Shown: positions 1 through 8,863 of the stretch, in pieces
Numbering within the stretch: the stretch's first letter is position 1
Layout: each line of letters opens with the position of its first letter
Source: Caldinitratiruptor microaerophilus
Lineage (GTDB): Bacteria; Bacillota; Sulfobacillia; Symbiobacteriales; ZC4RG38
Length of the DNA: 64,000 bases
Assembly (NCBI RefSeq): GCF_025999835.1
Contig: NZ_AP025628.1
Span: forward strand, 1,240,001-1,304,000
Direction of reading: 5' to 3'
Made by a program: the position numbers and the translations under genes
Notes under the pieces: generated by a model
What the model was told of the DNA's origin: nothing
What the model saw: the letters and a program-made list of their open reading frames with translations, nothing else
Database searches by the model: none

Positions 1-165
1 CCGCCACACGTCGACGACCCCGGCGAGGACCTTGAGCAGGGTGGACTTGCCGCTCCCGTTCGGCCCGAAGATGGCCGTGATCCCGCTGGGAAGGGCCTCG
101 ACGTCGACCCCGTGGAGGATCTCCTGCTTGCCGTACCCGGCCACGACACCTTCCGCCCGGATCAC
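1..165 (-). CDS. livF: Branched-chain amino acid-type ABC transporter ATP-binding protein LivF (partial)
   Basis: N-terminal 55 residues only; the gene runs off the left edge. The GTG start at 165 overlaps the TGA of livG by four bases (GTGA). The Walker A motif GPNGSGKST is visible at about residues 36-44, after the usual LivF opening with an aromatic A-loop residue (AGYGKQEIL). It would be the second of the two cytoplasmic ATPases powering a Liv/HAAT-family importer whose permeases and binding protein lie upstream in the same operon. Family is clear; substrate cannot be told from this fragment. Confidence 0.88.
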   Translation of the reverse strand, partial: MIRAEGVVAGYGKQEILHGVDVEALPSGITAIFGPNGSGKSTLLKVLAGVVDVWR

Positions 166-890
166 GCTTCGTCACTCCCCAGGTAGGCCGCAACGACCTG
201 CGGATTCGCCTTCACGGCGTCGAAGTCGCCCTCGGCGATCTTCTGGCCCCGGTCCATCACGATGACGCGGGAGCACAGGTCCTGGATGAGATCCATGTCG
301 TGCTCGATGACCAGGAACGTGATCCCCTGGCCGTTCAGGGTCCGGATGTACCCGGCGATCTCCCGGGCCAGCACCGGGTTCACGCCCGCGGCGACCTCGT
401 CCAGGAGGATGAGCCGGGGGGAGATCATCAGGACCCGCCCCAGCTCGAGCAGCTTCATCTGGCCGCCCGAGAGGTTCTCGGCCGGCTCGTCCGCCAGGTG
501 GGCGAGCCGCAGGAACTCGAGCCAGTGCCCGGCCGCCCTCGCCAGCTCCTTCGCGGACCGCCCCTGGGGCTGGGCCATGCCGGCGACCAGGAGGTTCTGG
601 CGCACCGTCATCTTGAGGAACGGCGTGGGGATCTGGAAGGTCCGGCCGAGGCCCAGCCGGGCGATGCGGTGGGGCCGCCAGCCCGTGACGTCGTGCCCGG
701 CGAACCGGACGCTGCCGCCGTCGGGCGGGAGCACGCCGGCGACGAGGTTGAAGAAGGTGGACTTGCCGCTGCCGTTGGGACCTATGATGCCAACGATCTC
801 CCCGCCCTCGACGGTGAGCGACACCCCGTCGACCGCCCGGATGCCGCCGAACGAGCGGGCAAGGTTCCGGACCTCGAGCAGCGCGCTCAT
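162..890 (-). CDS. livG: ABC transporter ATP-binding protein LivG
   Basis: 242 residues. Cytoplasmic ATPase of a hydrophobic amino-acid-type importer. Walker A GPNGSGKST is at residues 37-45, the LSGGQ signature near 152, Walker B LILLDEV just after it, and the LivG-type VIEHDM switch region near 206. The ATG at 890 overlaps the livM stop by four bases, so an open frame extending further upstream is not the real start. It sits fourth in the order livK-livH-livM-livG-livF, which is the classic Liv gene order and implies one transcript. Confidence 0.93.
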   Translation of the reverse strand: MSALLEVRNLARSFGGIRAVDGVSLTVEGGEIVGIIGPNGSGKSTFFNLVAGVLPPDGGSVRFAGHDVTGWRPHRIARLGLGRTFQIPTPFLKMTVRQNLLVAGMAQPQGRSAKELARAAGHWLEFLRLAHLADEPAENLSGGQMKLLELGRVLMISPRLILLDEVAAGVNPVLAREIAGYIRTLNGQGITFLVIEHDMDLIQDLCSRVIVMDRGQKIAEGDFDAVKANPQVVAAYLGSDEA

Positions 891-1855
891 GCCCCCACCC
901 CCAGACGGCGGAGAAGGTAGCGGGCGTTCTCCCGCCAGCGCCCGCCGCGGCGGCCCTCGAACAGCCCCACGATGCCGTCGGGGAGGTAGAGCACCACCGC
1001 GCAGACGGCGAGACCGAGGAGGACCAGGTAGAACACCGACTCGCCCCAGTACGCCCAGATGACCCGGTTGAGGAGCCACAGGATGCCCGCGCCGAGCACG
1101 GGGCCCCAGTACGTGCCCAGCCCGCCGAGGAGGACCATCACGACCATCTGGTCCGTCACGGAGACGTCCAGGACGCTCTGCGGGTGGATGAACGTGATCC
1201 AGTACGTGTAGATGCCCCCCAGCACCCCGGGGAAGAACGCGGAGAGGGCGAAGGCCTGGAGCTTCACCCGCGTGGTGTCGATCCCGAGGGACTCCGCTGC
1301 CATCTCATTCTCCCGGATGGCCTGCAGCTTCTGCCCGAAGGGCGCGCGCTCGAGGAGCCACCATGTCACGGCCATCGTCAGCAGGAAGGCGCCAAACGTG
1401 ATGTAGTACACGAGCGTGTCGTTGAGCGGGGAGTCCACCTGAATGCCGTGGGGGCCGCCGGTGAACTCGAGAACGAGAGCGACCTGCTTGACCATCTCAC
1501 CGAAGGCCCACGTGGCGATCGCAAAGTACGGCCCCCGCAGCCGGAGCGTGGGGATGCCGATGGCAGCCGCCAGGAGGGTCGTCAGGAGCCCGCCCAGCGG
1601 GAGCGTGGCCGCAAACGGCAGGCCCAGCTCGTTCATGCCGAGCGCCGTCACGTAGGCGCCGATCCCGAAGAAGGCACCGTGCCCGAAGTTCAGGTAGCCC
1701 GTGTACCCGCCGATGATGTTCCAGCTCTGACTGAGGGCGGCCCACAGCCAGATGCCGGTGAGGACCCGGAGCCAGAACGCCGGCAGGGCCGGGGGGACGG
1801 TGAGCAGCACGCCCAGGCCGGCTGCGAGCGCCACCAGGCGCAGCGAGCGACCCAC
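887..1855 (-). CDS. livM: Branched-chain amino acid-type ABC transporter permease LivM
   Basis: 322 residues, close to the usual 300-360. Highly hydrophobic with roughly eight to ten membrane segments; contains the LivM landmarks GYTGYLNFGHGAFFGIGAY (about residues 50-68) and the coupling-loop sequence containing GQKLQAIRENEMAAESLGI near 170-190. It pairs with LivH to form the membrane channel. The start lies four bases after the livH stop, and the stop overlaps livG, so translation is likely coupled through the operon. Confidence 0.93.
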   Translation of the reverse strand: MGRSLRLVALAAGLGVLLTVPPALPAFWLRVLTGIWLWAALSQSWNIIGGYTGYLNFGHGAFFGIGAYVTALGMNELGLPFAATLPLGGLLTTLLAAAIGIPTLRLRGPYFAIATWAFGEMVKQVALVLEFTGGPHGIQVDSPLNDTLVYYITFGAFLLTMAVTWWLLERAPFGQKLQAIRENEMAAESLGIDTTRVKLQAFALSAFFPGVLGGIYTYWITFIHPQSVLDVSVTDQMVVMVLLGGLGTYWGPVLGAGILWLLNRVIWAYWGESVFYLVLLGLAVCAVVLYLPDGIVGLFEGRRGGRWRENARYLLRRLGVGA

Positions 1856-1858
1856 CGC

Positions 1859-2725
1859 CTACACCCCCTTCCCGAAGAGACCCCTCGGCGCCACCAGCAG
1901 GACGAGGTAGAGCGCGCCGAAGAGGATCAGGAGGGTGTACTGGGCTCCCAGGTACGTGGCGACGAAGGACTGCAGGACACCCAGGGCCAGGCTGGCGGCG
2001 ATCACGCCGGGCAGGTAGCCCATCCCCGCCAGGACCACGACGAAGAAGGCGAAGATGGTGTACCGGACGCCCATCTCCGCCCACACCGAGAAGAGCGCGC
2101 CGAGGAGCGCCCCCGCCATCCCGGTCAGCCCCGTGTGGAGGGCATAGACCAGGGCGGAGAGCCGGCGGATGTCCACCCCCTGGAGCGCGGCGTTCACCTT
2201 GTCCTGGGCCGTGGCCCGCACCGCCATCCCGAACCGGGTCCGGTACAGCACGCCCAGGGCGGCCAGAGTCAGCCCGAGGGCGATCAGCCCCGTCACGAGC
2301 CGCAGGGTCGGGATCTGGCCGACCAGCGAGATGCTGCCCGTGAACTGGGTGCGCAGGGAACGGAAGTCGTACCCGAACGCGGTGAGCGCCGACCCCCGCA
2401 GCAGCGTGGCGACGCCGAAGGTGAAGACGAGGCCCATCAGGGCCGGCCGGGGCCGGCGGCCGCCGGTTACCCGGTGCAGGAACGGGTGGACGGCCAGCCC
2501 CAGGGCGAAGGTCACGGCGAAGCTGAAGGGCATGAGCAGCAGGGGATCCCAGCCCGTCGCCTGCTGAAGGAAGTACGCCGTGAAGGCACCGACCATGACC
2601 CACTCGCCGACCGCGAAGTCCACGACGTCCATCACACCGAAGCTGAGGGAAAACCCCAGGCTGATGGCGATGTAGAGTCCACCGATCAGAAGGCCGTTGA
2701 TGAGCGTCTGCAGGAAGAGGTGCAT
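1859..2725 (-). CDS. livH: Branched-chain amino acid-type ABC transporter permease LivH
   Basis: 288 residues, normal for LivH. Begins with the typical QTLINGLLIGGLYIAISLGFSL membrane helix. A FAVGEW segment stands where most LivH proteins have FAQGE, a small departure seen across acyl/amide-type Liv systems. Partner of LivM in the channel. It follows the binding-protein gene after an 82-base gap that holds a strong stem-loop. Confidence 0.92.
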   Translation of the reverse strand: MHLFLQTLINGLLIGGLYIAISLGFSLSFGVMDVVDFAVGEWVMVGAFTAYFLQQATGWDPLLLMPFSFAVTFALGLAVHPFLHRVTGGRRPRPALMGLVFTFGVATLLRGSALTAFGYDFRSLRTQFTGSISLVGQIPTLRLVTGLIALGLTLAALGVLYRTRFGMAVRATAQDKVNAALQGVDIRRLSALVYALHTGLTGMAGALLGALFSVWAEMGVRYTIFAFFVVVLAGMGYLPGVIAASLALGVLQSFVATYLGAQYTLLILFGALYLVLLVAPRGLFGKGV

Positions 2726-2753
2726 CCGGGCACTCCCTTCTCCGGCGGGCGGT

Positions 2754-2800
2754 CTGGCGGAAGGCGCCGGATCCCCGTTCGGACCCGGCGCCCCCGCCAG
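2754..2800 (-). terminator. Stem-loop between binding protein and LivH genes
   Basis: Arms CTGGCGG-aa-GGCGCCGG (2754-2770) and CCGGCGCC-c-CCGCCAG (2785-2800) pair almost perfectly around a 14-base loop. There is no T-run in the reading direction, so a full terminator is unlikely. The place, just after the binding-protein gene, fits a partial terminator or 3' RNA-protecting hairpin that raises binding-protein output over the permeases. Confidence 0.55.
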
Positions 2801-2807
2801 CCACGGA

Positions 2808-4133
2808 TCAGCGCTTGTTCCACGGCGGCGTCGGGTAGGCGGGCCTGGCCATGGGGTTCTGGCCGGAAACCGACACCGTCTTGCCGCCCTGCCACTGGAC
2901 GATGATGGGCGTCAGCCCGACGTTGTCGTGGTAGAGGGGCCCTTCCGTCGTGAACTTCACGGGGCCGAAGGCCGTGGTCACGTTGATCTTCTCCAGGGTC
3001 TCGACGAGCTTGTCCTTCTCGGCCTGGTCGAGCGGCGGCGTCAGCCCCGCCTGCTTCAGGGCCTCCCCGAACACCACGCCGGCCGCGGTGCAGGCCGCCT
3101 CGGTGTAGTCAGGGGCGTGCCCGAACTTGGCACTGTAGTACTTCACGTAGTTATCCACGGTCCCGAACACCGGGTCGGTGAACGTCGTGTTCGGCAGCCA
3201 GTAGGTCGCGCCGAAGACGTACTCGGCGTCGGGCCCGAGAGCCTTCAGGAAGCTGGCGTTCGTCATGCCGTAGTGCTGGAACCAGATCTTGGGGCTGAAT
3301 CCCAGGCTTTTGGCCGCCTTGATGATCTCGATGGCCGCCTTCTCGTGGCTGCCGATCGCCACGATGTCCGGGTTGAGGGACTGGAGGGCGGTGACGATCG
3401 GGGTGAAGTCCGTGTTGACCGGGACGATGTCGGTCCGGACCACCTTGAGGCCCTTCTGCTCGGCCGCCGCCTTGAGGGAGTCGGCCGTCGCCTTGGAGAA
3501 GGCGTCGTCCAGCCCGATGATGGCGATGCTCTGGGGTTTCGGGTCCAACGTCACAAAGAAGTCGATCGCCGCCGGCCCGATCGCGCTCACCGCGGGGATC
3601 GTACCGAACGTGTACTTGTACTTCTTCTCCCACACCTTCGGCGACTCGGCCGACCCGGTGATGTGGGGGACCTTGTACTTCTCGGTGATGGCCCCGACGC
3701 TGATCGTGACGCCGGAGGTGTACGGGCCGAGCACAAAGTCGACCTTCTCGGTGTTGATGAGCCGCTCGATGGCGTCGGCACCGCTGGCGGGCTTGGACTG
3801 GTCGTCGGCGAAGTAGAGCTTGACCTGGTACTTCTTGCCGCCGATCTCGATGCCGCCCTGCTCGTTCACGTAATCGGCCCAGGCCTGGTACCCCTGCTTC
3901 GTCAGGTTGCCGCCGAAGTTGTCCTCGCCCGACAGCGACGTGATCACGCCGACCTTGAAGAAGTCCCGCGCCTGGCCGCCGCCGCTCGCCGCCGCGCCCC
4001 CGGAACCCGACGGCTGGCCGCCGCCGGGGGCCGCGCCCCCGCCTCCGCCGGAGCTTCCTCCGCAGCCGCTGACGGCGACGGAGACCAGGGCCATGGCAGC
4101 GGCAAAGAGCTTCCACTTGCGTGCCTTGTCCAT
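2808..4133 (-). CDS. Liv-type ABC transporter substrate-binding lipoprotein
   Basis: 441 residues. Starts MDKARKWKLF and has a hydrophobic signal sequence ending in a lipobox VSGC (cysteine near 24), followed by a Gly/Ser/Pro-rich linker to about residue 55, so it is a membrane-anchored extracytoplasmic receptor. The mature part begins VGVITSLSG and continues through a periplasmic-binding fold of the peripla_BP_6 (LivJ/LivK, AmiC-like) family. First Liv gene of the operon, directly downstream of an aminotransferase, so an amine, amide or amino acid ligand is more likely than a sugar. Exact ligand unknown. Confidence 0.88.
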   Translation of the reverse strand: MDKARKWKLFAAAMALVSVAVSGCGGSSGGGGGAAPGGGQPSGSGGAAASGGGQARDFFKVGVITSLSGEDNFGGNLTKQGYQAWADYVNEQGGIEIGGKKYQVKLYFADDQSKPASGADAIERLINTEKVDFVLGPYTSGVTISVGAITEKYKVPHITGSAESPKVWEKKYKYTFGTIPAVSAIGPAAIDFFVTLDPKPQSIAIIGLDDAFSKATADSLKAAAEQKGLKVVRTDIVPVNTDFTPIVTALQSLNPDIVAIGSHEKAAIEIIKAAKSLGFSPKIWFQHYGMTNASFLKALGPDAEYVFGATYWLPNTTFTDPVFGTVDNYVKYYSAKFGHAPDYTEAACTAAGVVFGEALKQAGLTPPLDQAEKDKLVETLEKINVTTAFGPVKFTTEGPLYHDNVGLTPIIVQWQGGKTVSVSGQNPMARPAYPTPPWNKR

Positions 4134-4191
4134 GCAACTCCCCTCCGTGATTCTTGCGGGTTCTGCTGGTTCTGCCGGGTCTGCGTTGGCC

Positions 4192-4208
4192 CCGGGCCGG
4201 CGGCCCGG
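4192..4208 (-). terminator. Short GC hairpin after the aminotransferase gene
   Basis: CCGGGCC-ggc-GGCCCGG forms a 7-bp stem immediately after the aminotransferase stop codon. It is too short and lacks T residues for a confident terminator. The adjoining 4157-4185 is a run of three imperfect nine-base repeats (GGTTCTGCT, GGTTCTGCC, GGGTCTGCG). Confidence 0.3.
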
Positions 4209-5597
4209 CTAGCCGCCGACCTCCCGCAGGGCTTCATCGACCACCGCCACGATGCGGTCGGCCTCCTCCCGGGTCAGGACGAGCGGCGGGGAGAACAGCA
4301 GGGCCGTACCCGTGCCGACGCCGCTCGCGCTCCAGCCGGCGTACTTGCCGACAATCACCCCCCTCGCCTGGCAGGCGGCCGCGATGCGGTTCAAGAGGGC
4401 GCCGGCAAGCGGCCGCCGGGTATCCGGATCCTCGACGAGCTCGAGCGCGGCCAGAAGGCCCTTGCCCCGCACCTCGCCGAACCAGCGGTGGTGGCTCAGG
4501 CTCCGGAGGCCGGCGATGAGGTGGGCGCCCACGCGCTCGGCGTTGCCCACGAGGTCCTCGCGCTCCATGAGCTCGATGTTCTTCAGGGCCGCCGCGCACG
4601 CCCCGGCGTGGCCACCCCAGGTGTTGACCTGCATGGCGTGCCGGCCCTCGGCAGGATCGCCCAGGAAGCCCTGGAACACCTCGTCGGTGGCCAGGGTGGC
4701 CGCCAGCGGCAGGTAGCCGCTCGAGATGCCCTTGGCGACAGCCATCAGGTCCGGCCGGATCCCGTAATGCTGGTGGGCGAACCAGCGGCCCGTGCGGCCG
4801 AAGCCGTTGATCACCTCGTCGATGATGAGGAGCACCCCGTGCCGGCGGGCGATCTCCGCCACGGTGGGCAGGTACTCGTCCGGCGGGACCAGGACGCCGA
4901 CGCCGCTCTGGATCGGCTCCATCACGATGGCCGCGACGGTCTCCGGGCCCTCGGCCTCGATCATGTACTCGATGTACCGGGCGCAGGCCAGGCCGCAGGA
5001 CGGGTACTTCTGGCCGAAGGGGCAGCGGTAGCAGTAGGCGGGCGGAGCGTGCAGGAAGCCGTCCGGCATGGGTTCGTACTTGACCCGCCGCTCGGGCAGG
5101 CCACCGGCCGCGAGGGTCGCCAGCGTGGTTCCGTGGTAGGCGTAGTACCGGCCGATGATCTTGTACCGCTCGGGCTGGCCCCGGTTCTTGTGGTACTGGC
5201 GGGCGAGCTTGAAGGCCGCCTCGTTCGCCTCGGAGCCGCTGTTGACGAAGTAGGTGTGCTCCATGCCCGCAAGCCGGCTCACCCGGTCGGCCAGGAGCGC
5301 GGCCGGGACGTTCGCCTGGGTGTGCGGGTAGTACGCCAGCTTGCGCAGCTGCTCGTAGGCCGCCTCCGCGATCTCGGTGCGGCCGTAGCCCACGTTGACG
5401 CACCACAGCCCTGCGAAGGCGTCGATGTACTCGCGCCCCTCGGCGTCGACCACGGTGGCGCCATGGCCCGCCACCATGAGGAGCGGCGGATTCTCCCGGA
5501 GCGTCTTGTGCTGCAGGAGCGGGTGCCAGACGTGGTCCAGGTCCTCCGACAGCGCCTTCTGGGCCTCTTCTGCCGGAATCCCGCGGGACGTCGTCAT
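4209..5597 (-). CDS. Class III PLP-dependent aminotransferase (taurine/beta-alanine:pyruvate type)
   Basis: 462 residues from the ATG at 5597; the reading frame is open further upstream but homology begins here. Cytoplasmic omega-aminotransferase moving the terminal amino group of an omega-amino compound to pyruvate or 2-oxoglutarate. Class III landmarks: GLWCVNVGYGR near residue 65, the VNSGSEANEAAFKLARQY PLP-phosphate region, IIDEVINGFGRTG with the cofactor-contacting aspartate, and the catalytic lysine in AVAKGISSGYLPLA. The GLWCVNVGYGR and YYPHTQ stretches resemble taurine:pyruvate aminotransferases. An unusual CYRCPFGQKYPSCGLAC segment carries four cysteines. It precedes the Liv transporter on the same strand, so it probably deaminates what that transporter imports. 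Exact substrate unproven. Confidence 0.85.
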   Translation of the reverse strand: MTTSRGIPAEEAQKALSEDLDHVWHPLLQHKTLRENPPLLMVAGHGATVVDAEGREYIDAFAGLWCVNVGYGRTEIAEAAYEQLRKLAYYPHTQANVPAALLADRVSRLAGMEHTYFVNSGSEANEAAFKLARQYHKNRGQPERYKIIGRYYAYHGTTLATLAAGGLPERRVKYEPMPDGFLHAPPAYCYRCPFGQKYPSCGLACARYIEYMIEAEGPETVAAIVMEPIQSGVGVLVPPDEYLPTVAEIARRHGVLLIIDEVINGFGRTGRWFAHQHYGIRPDLMAVAKGISSGYLPLAATLATDEVFQGFLGDPAEGRHAMQVNTWGGHAGACAAALKNIELMEREDLVGNAERVGAHLIAGLRSLSHHRWFGEVRGKGLLAALELVEDPDTRRPLAGALLNRIAAACQARGVIVGKYAGWSASGVGTGTALLFSPPLVLTREEADRIVAVVDEALREVGG

Positions 5598-5889
5598 GAC
5601 AGGACTCACCCCATCCGAGCGGTGTGATCGGAACGCGACGTCGAACCGATTCAAGCTCATGGCAAGCAAGTTCCGTGCCCGGCCGGCCGCTCTCACCTGC
5701 ACCCGCGAGGGCAGGCTCGCGGGCGCTGCCACTGCATCCGGGCGGGAGGTGGGGGAAGCGTGGGATGCGCCGGCGCATCGGTGATGCACTTCGGCATCAA
5801 CTCCAACGCCCGGGCGGGTTGCCGGCCGCCGAGAGGATTTCCCCCGGTGAGGCCGAAAGAGGCCACAGCAACGAAGGAAGGTCGATGGG

Positions 5890-7095
5890 ATGCACAGCGA
5901 GACGTGGCAGCGCTTCTTCACCGCCGAGACCGTCCGGGCCCTGGCCTATCCCCCGCCCGGCATCTGGATGCAGCGGGTGCCGCCGGGGGCCGTGAACCTG
6001 GCGGCAGGCTACCCGTTCCCCGAGTCCGTCCCCGTGCAGGAGATGCAGGAGGCCTTCGCCCGGCTGGCCCTCGCCGAGGGGGACCGCCCCTTCCAGTACG
6101 CGGGTTCCGACGCGATGGCCGGCCTCGACCGTCTCCTCACCGACGGGCTCCGGGCGCGGGGGCTGTGGCGCCCCGGCGACGCCGTGCTGGTCACGGCCGG
6201 CGCCCTGCAGGCTCTCGACCTGCTCTGCCGGGTCATCCTGGACGGGCACGTGGCTGCCCTGGTGGAAGCCCCGACGTACATGGAGGCGCTCGAGGTCCTG
6301 CGCAACTACACGCCGCACCTGCGGGGAGTCCCCGTGGGGCCGCACGGCCTGGAGGTGGAAGCCCTGGGGCGGCTGCTGCACACGGCCGGCCCAGGGGAGC
6401 CGCGCCCCCGCCTTCTCTACACCGGGCCCACGTTCCAGAATCCGACCGGCACCACGCTCCCCGAAGCAGCCCGCCGGACCCTCCTGGACCTGGCAGAGCA
6501 GTTCGACTTCCTGATCGCCGAGGATGCGGCGTACGCCGAACTCTTCTTCTCGCCGCCGCCGCCGGCCCTGAAGCAGCTCGACACGGGTGGGCGCGTGATC
6601 CACATCGGGTCGCTGTCGAAGGTGATCGCCCCCGGCCTGCGGATCGGGTGGGCCGTGGGCCCTGCGCCGGTCATCGAGGCGATGGCCCTGTACAAGAAGG
6701 ACCTGGACCACCCGTTCAGCCGGGCCCTGGTGGGCGAGTACCTGCGGGGGACGGACCTCGAGGCGCGGCTCCAGCGCCTGCGGGCCGCCTACCGGGAGCG
6801 CGCCGCCCGACTGGTGCAGGCGCTGCGGGCGCACATGCCGGAAGGGGTCACGTGGACCGAGCCGGCGGGCGGCTACTTCGTGTGGCTCACCCTTCCGGAG
6901 CCGGTCCCGGAAGAGGACCTCCTCGCCGCCGCCCGGGCCGAGGGCGTGGCGTACGTGCCGGGGCGGCACTTCTACCTGCCCGGTGAGGCCCCCTCGCGCG
7001 CCCGGCTGCGGCTGTCGTTCAGCTACGCGCCGCCGGAGGCGCTCGACGAGGGAGTGCGCCGGCTCGGCGCCGCCCTGCGGCGGTTCCTCCGGTGA
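5890..7095 (+). CDS. Class I/II PLP-dependent aminotransferase (2-aminoadipate/LysN-like)
   Basis: 401 residues, fold-type I. Shows YAGSDAMAGL and NPTGTTLP motifs, an aspartate in IAEDAAYAELFF, and the PLP lysine in GSLSKVIAPGLRIGW (about residue 240). This resembles the MocR-related family of 2-aminoadipate/multi-substrate aminotransferases, but without the N-terminal GntR DNA-binding domain, so it is a stand-alone enzyme. A GGAAGG site precedes the ATG. It is divergent from the class III aminotransferase across a 292-base promoter region and convergent with the ureohydrolase gene, with a shared hairpin between them. Confidence 0.85.
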   Translation: MHSETWQRFFTAETVRALAYPPPGIWMQRVPPGAVNLAAGYPFPESVPVQEMQEAFARLALAEGDRPFQYAGSDAMAGLDRLLTDGLRARGLWRPGDAVLVTAGALQALDLLCRVILDGHVAALVEAPTYMEALEVLRNYTPHLRGVPVGPHGLEVEALGRLLHTAGPGEPRPRLLYTGPTFQNPTGTTLPEAARRTLLDLAEQFDFLIAEDAAYAELFFSPPPPALKQLDTGGRVIHIGSLSKVIAPGLRIGWAVGPAPVIEAMALYKKDLDHPFSRALVGEYLRGTDLEARLQRLRAAYRERAARLVQALRAHMPEGVTWTEPAGGYFVWLTLPEPVPEEDLLAAARAEGVAYVPGRHFYLPGEAPSRARLRLSFSYAPPEALDEGVRRLGAALRRFLR

Positions 7096-7115
7096 CCCCG
7101 GCGCCGGCGCCCCGG

Positions 7116-7154
7116 GTCCTGACGCCGGCTCCGCCGGCGGACCGGCGTCAGGAC
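7116..7154. terminator. Bidirectional terminator hairpin
   Basis: Perfect 13-bp arms GTCCTGACGCCGG (7116-7128) and CCGGCGTCAGGAC (7142-7154) with a 13-base loop. It lies between two convergent genes and its right arm overlaps the last codons of the ureohydrolase gene. No T-run on either side. Confidence 0.65.
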
Positions 7155-8113
7155 CGGCCCACCGCCAGCGCCGCGCGCCGCTGCAGAGCCACCAGCGAGA
7201 TCATCTCGTAGAGGATGTTCGCGGCCAGGTAGGCCGTGATCTCGCCGGGGTCGTAGGCGGGAAGCACCTCCACCACGTCGAACCCGACGAAGTTCAGTCC
7301 CTGGAGCCCCCGCACGAGCTGCAGGGCCTCCCGGGACGTGAACCCGCCCACCTCGGTGGTACCGGTGCCCGGCGCGTAGGCCGGATCGACGGCGTCGATG
7401 TCGAAGGTGAAGAACGCCTTGCGATCCCCCACCCGCCTCCGGATCCGCTCGATCACCGCCGGGACGCCGATGTCCTGCACCTCGTACATGGTGATGAGCT
7501 CGAATCCGAGCTCCCGGGTACCCACGTAATCCTCCGGGCCGTAGTTCGAGCCCCGGATGCCCACCTGGATCGAGTGGGCGACGTCCAGCAGGCCCTCCTC
7601 CACGGCCCGGCGGAACGGGGTGCCGTGGTTGTACTTGCGGCCGAAGTACTCGTCCAGCGTGTCCAGGTGGGCGTCGACATGCACGAGGGCCACCGGCCCG
7701 TGCACCTTCGCGCAGGCCCGCAGCTCGCCAAGCGTGACCGAGTGGTCGCCCCCCATCCCGAGGGGGATCACGCCGGCCGCGAAGAGCGGCGTGAACGTCT
7801 GGACGATGCGCTCGTAGGTATCCTCGATGTAGCCCGGCACGACCGGCACGTCGCCGTAGTCGACCCCCGAGAGGTACCGGAAGATCTCGATGTCCAGGGC
7901 GGGGTTCCAGGGGCGGAGCATGATCGACGAGCGACGGATCGCCTCGGGGCCGAACCGGGCTCCCGAGCGGTGGGTGGTCGCGTCGTCGAACGGGATCCCG
8001 ACCAGGGCGAAGTCGACGTCCTCCGTCGTGCGCACGTGGGGCAGGCGCATGAACGTGCGGACCCCGGAGAAGCGCGGGGACTCGAGCGAGTTGGCAGGCT
8101 GGTACTTGGGCAA
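7148..8113 (-). CDS. speB: Ureohydrolase (agmatinase / guanidinobutyrase type)
   Basis: 321 residues, cytoplasmic binuclear manganese hydrolase that releases urea from a guanidino compound. All family metal motifs are present: GGDHS (121-125), DAHLD (147-151) and DIDAVDPA (238-245). The family includes agmatinase, guanidinobutyrase, guanidinopropionase and guanidine hydrolase; sequence inspection alone does not separate them. It is the last gene of a five-gene operon, 30 bases after the ATP-binding gene of a polar amino-acid transporter, so the pair plausibly imports and hydrolyses an arginine-like or guanidino compound. The symbol speB is family-level only. Confidence 0.85.
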   Translation of the reverse strand: MPKYQPANSLESPRFSGVRTFMRLPHVRTTEDVDFALVGIPFDDATTHRSGARFGPEAIRRSSIMLRPWNPALDIEIFRYLSGVDYGDVPVVPGYIEDTYERIVQTFTPLFAAGVIPLGMGGDHSVTLGELRACAKVHGPVALVHVDAHLDTLDEYFGRKYNHGTPFRRAVEEGLLDVAHSIQVGIRGSNYGPEDYVGTRELGFELITMYEVQDIGVPAVIERIRRRVGDRKAFFTFDIDAVDPAYAPGTGTTEVGGFTSREALQLVRGLQGLNFVGFDVVEVLPAYDPGEITAYLAANILYEMISLVALQRRAALAVGRS

Positions 8114-8143
8114 GACAAGCCCTCCCGGATGCGGTGTCTGCGT

Positions 8144-8863
8144 TCAGAGGACCTTGCTCAGGAAGGCCCGCGTGCGCTCGTGAGCGGGCTCGGAGAAGAC
8201 CTGCCCGGGCGGGCCCTCCTCCACGATCCGGCCCTCGTCCATGAAGATCACCCGGTCCGCCACCTCCCGGGCGAAGCCCATCTCGTGGGTGACGACCAGC
8301 ATCGTCATGCCCTCCGCGGCCAGTTCCTGCATGACCTCCAGGACTTCCTTGATCATCTCGGGGTCCAGCGCCGAGGTCGGCTCGTCGAAGAGCATGGCCC
8401 GCGGGCGCATGGCCAGCGCCCGGGCGATGGCGACCCGCTGCTGCTGCCCCCCGGAGAGGTGGTTGGGGAAGGCCCGGGCCTTGTCGCGCAGGCCCACCTT
8501 GGCCAGGAGCTGAAGCGCCAGCTCCTCTGCCTCCGCGGGGGCCATCCCGCGGACCTTCACCGGCGCGAGCATGATGTTCTGCAGCACGTTCATGTGCGGG
8601 AACAGGTTGAAGCGCTGGAACACCATCCCGACCTCGCGCCGGACCGCCTGCAGCCCGGGGCCGGGTTCAACCCGCTTCCCGTCCACCCACACCTCGCCGG
8701 AGGTGGGCTGCTCGAGGAAGTTGATGCACCGGAGGAGTGTGCTCTTGCCGGAGCCGCTCGGGCCGATGACGCAGACGACCTCGCCCTGCCGCACGTGCAG
8801 GTTGATGCCGCGCAGGACCTCGAGCGAACCGAAGCGCTTGCCGAGGTCGACGGTCCTAATCAC
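8144..8863 (-). CDS. Polar amino acid ABC transporter ATP-binding protein (GlnQ type)
   Basis: 239 residues, normal for GlnQ/ArtP/HisP. Walker [10 protein letters not shown] lies at about 33-41, the [15 protein letters not shown] signature near 135-149, Walker [15 protein letters not shown] near 158-171, and the switch histidine in [12 protein letters not shown] start overlapping the permease stop by eight bases. Energises the adjacent permease and binding protein. Confidence 0.94.
   Translation of the reverse strand: MIRTVDLGKRFGSLEVLRGINLHVRQGEVVCVIGPSGSGKSTLLRCINFLEQPTSGEVWVDGKRVEPGPGLQAVRREVGMVFQRFNLFPHMNVLQNIMLAPVKVRGMAPAEAEELALQLLAKVGLRDKARAFPNHLSGGQQQRVAIARALAMRPRAMLFDEPTSALDPEMIKEVLEVMQELAAEGMTMLVVTHEMGFAREVADRVIFMDEGRIVEEGPPGQVFSEPAHERTRAFLSKVL

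Noticed and set aside
2697-5627. A continuous open frame of more than 900 codons on the plus strand, and similar long frames elsewhere (for example 50182-54582 on the minus strand).
   Set aside because: They lie antisense to clear operons with family motifs. Their Arg/His/Gly/Asp-rich products are the usual image of GC-rich codon bias, without domains.
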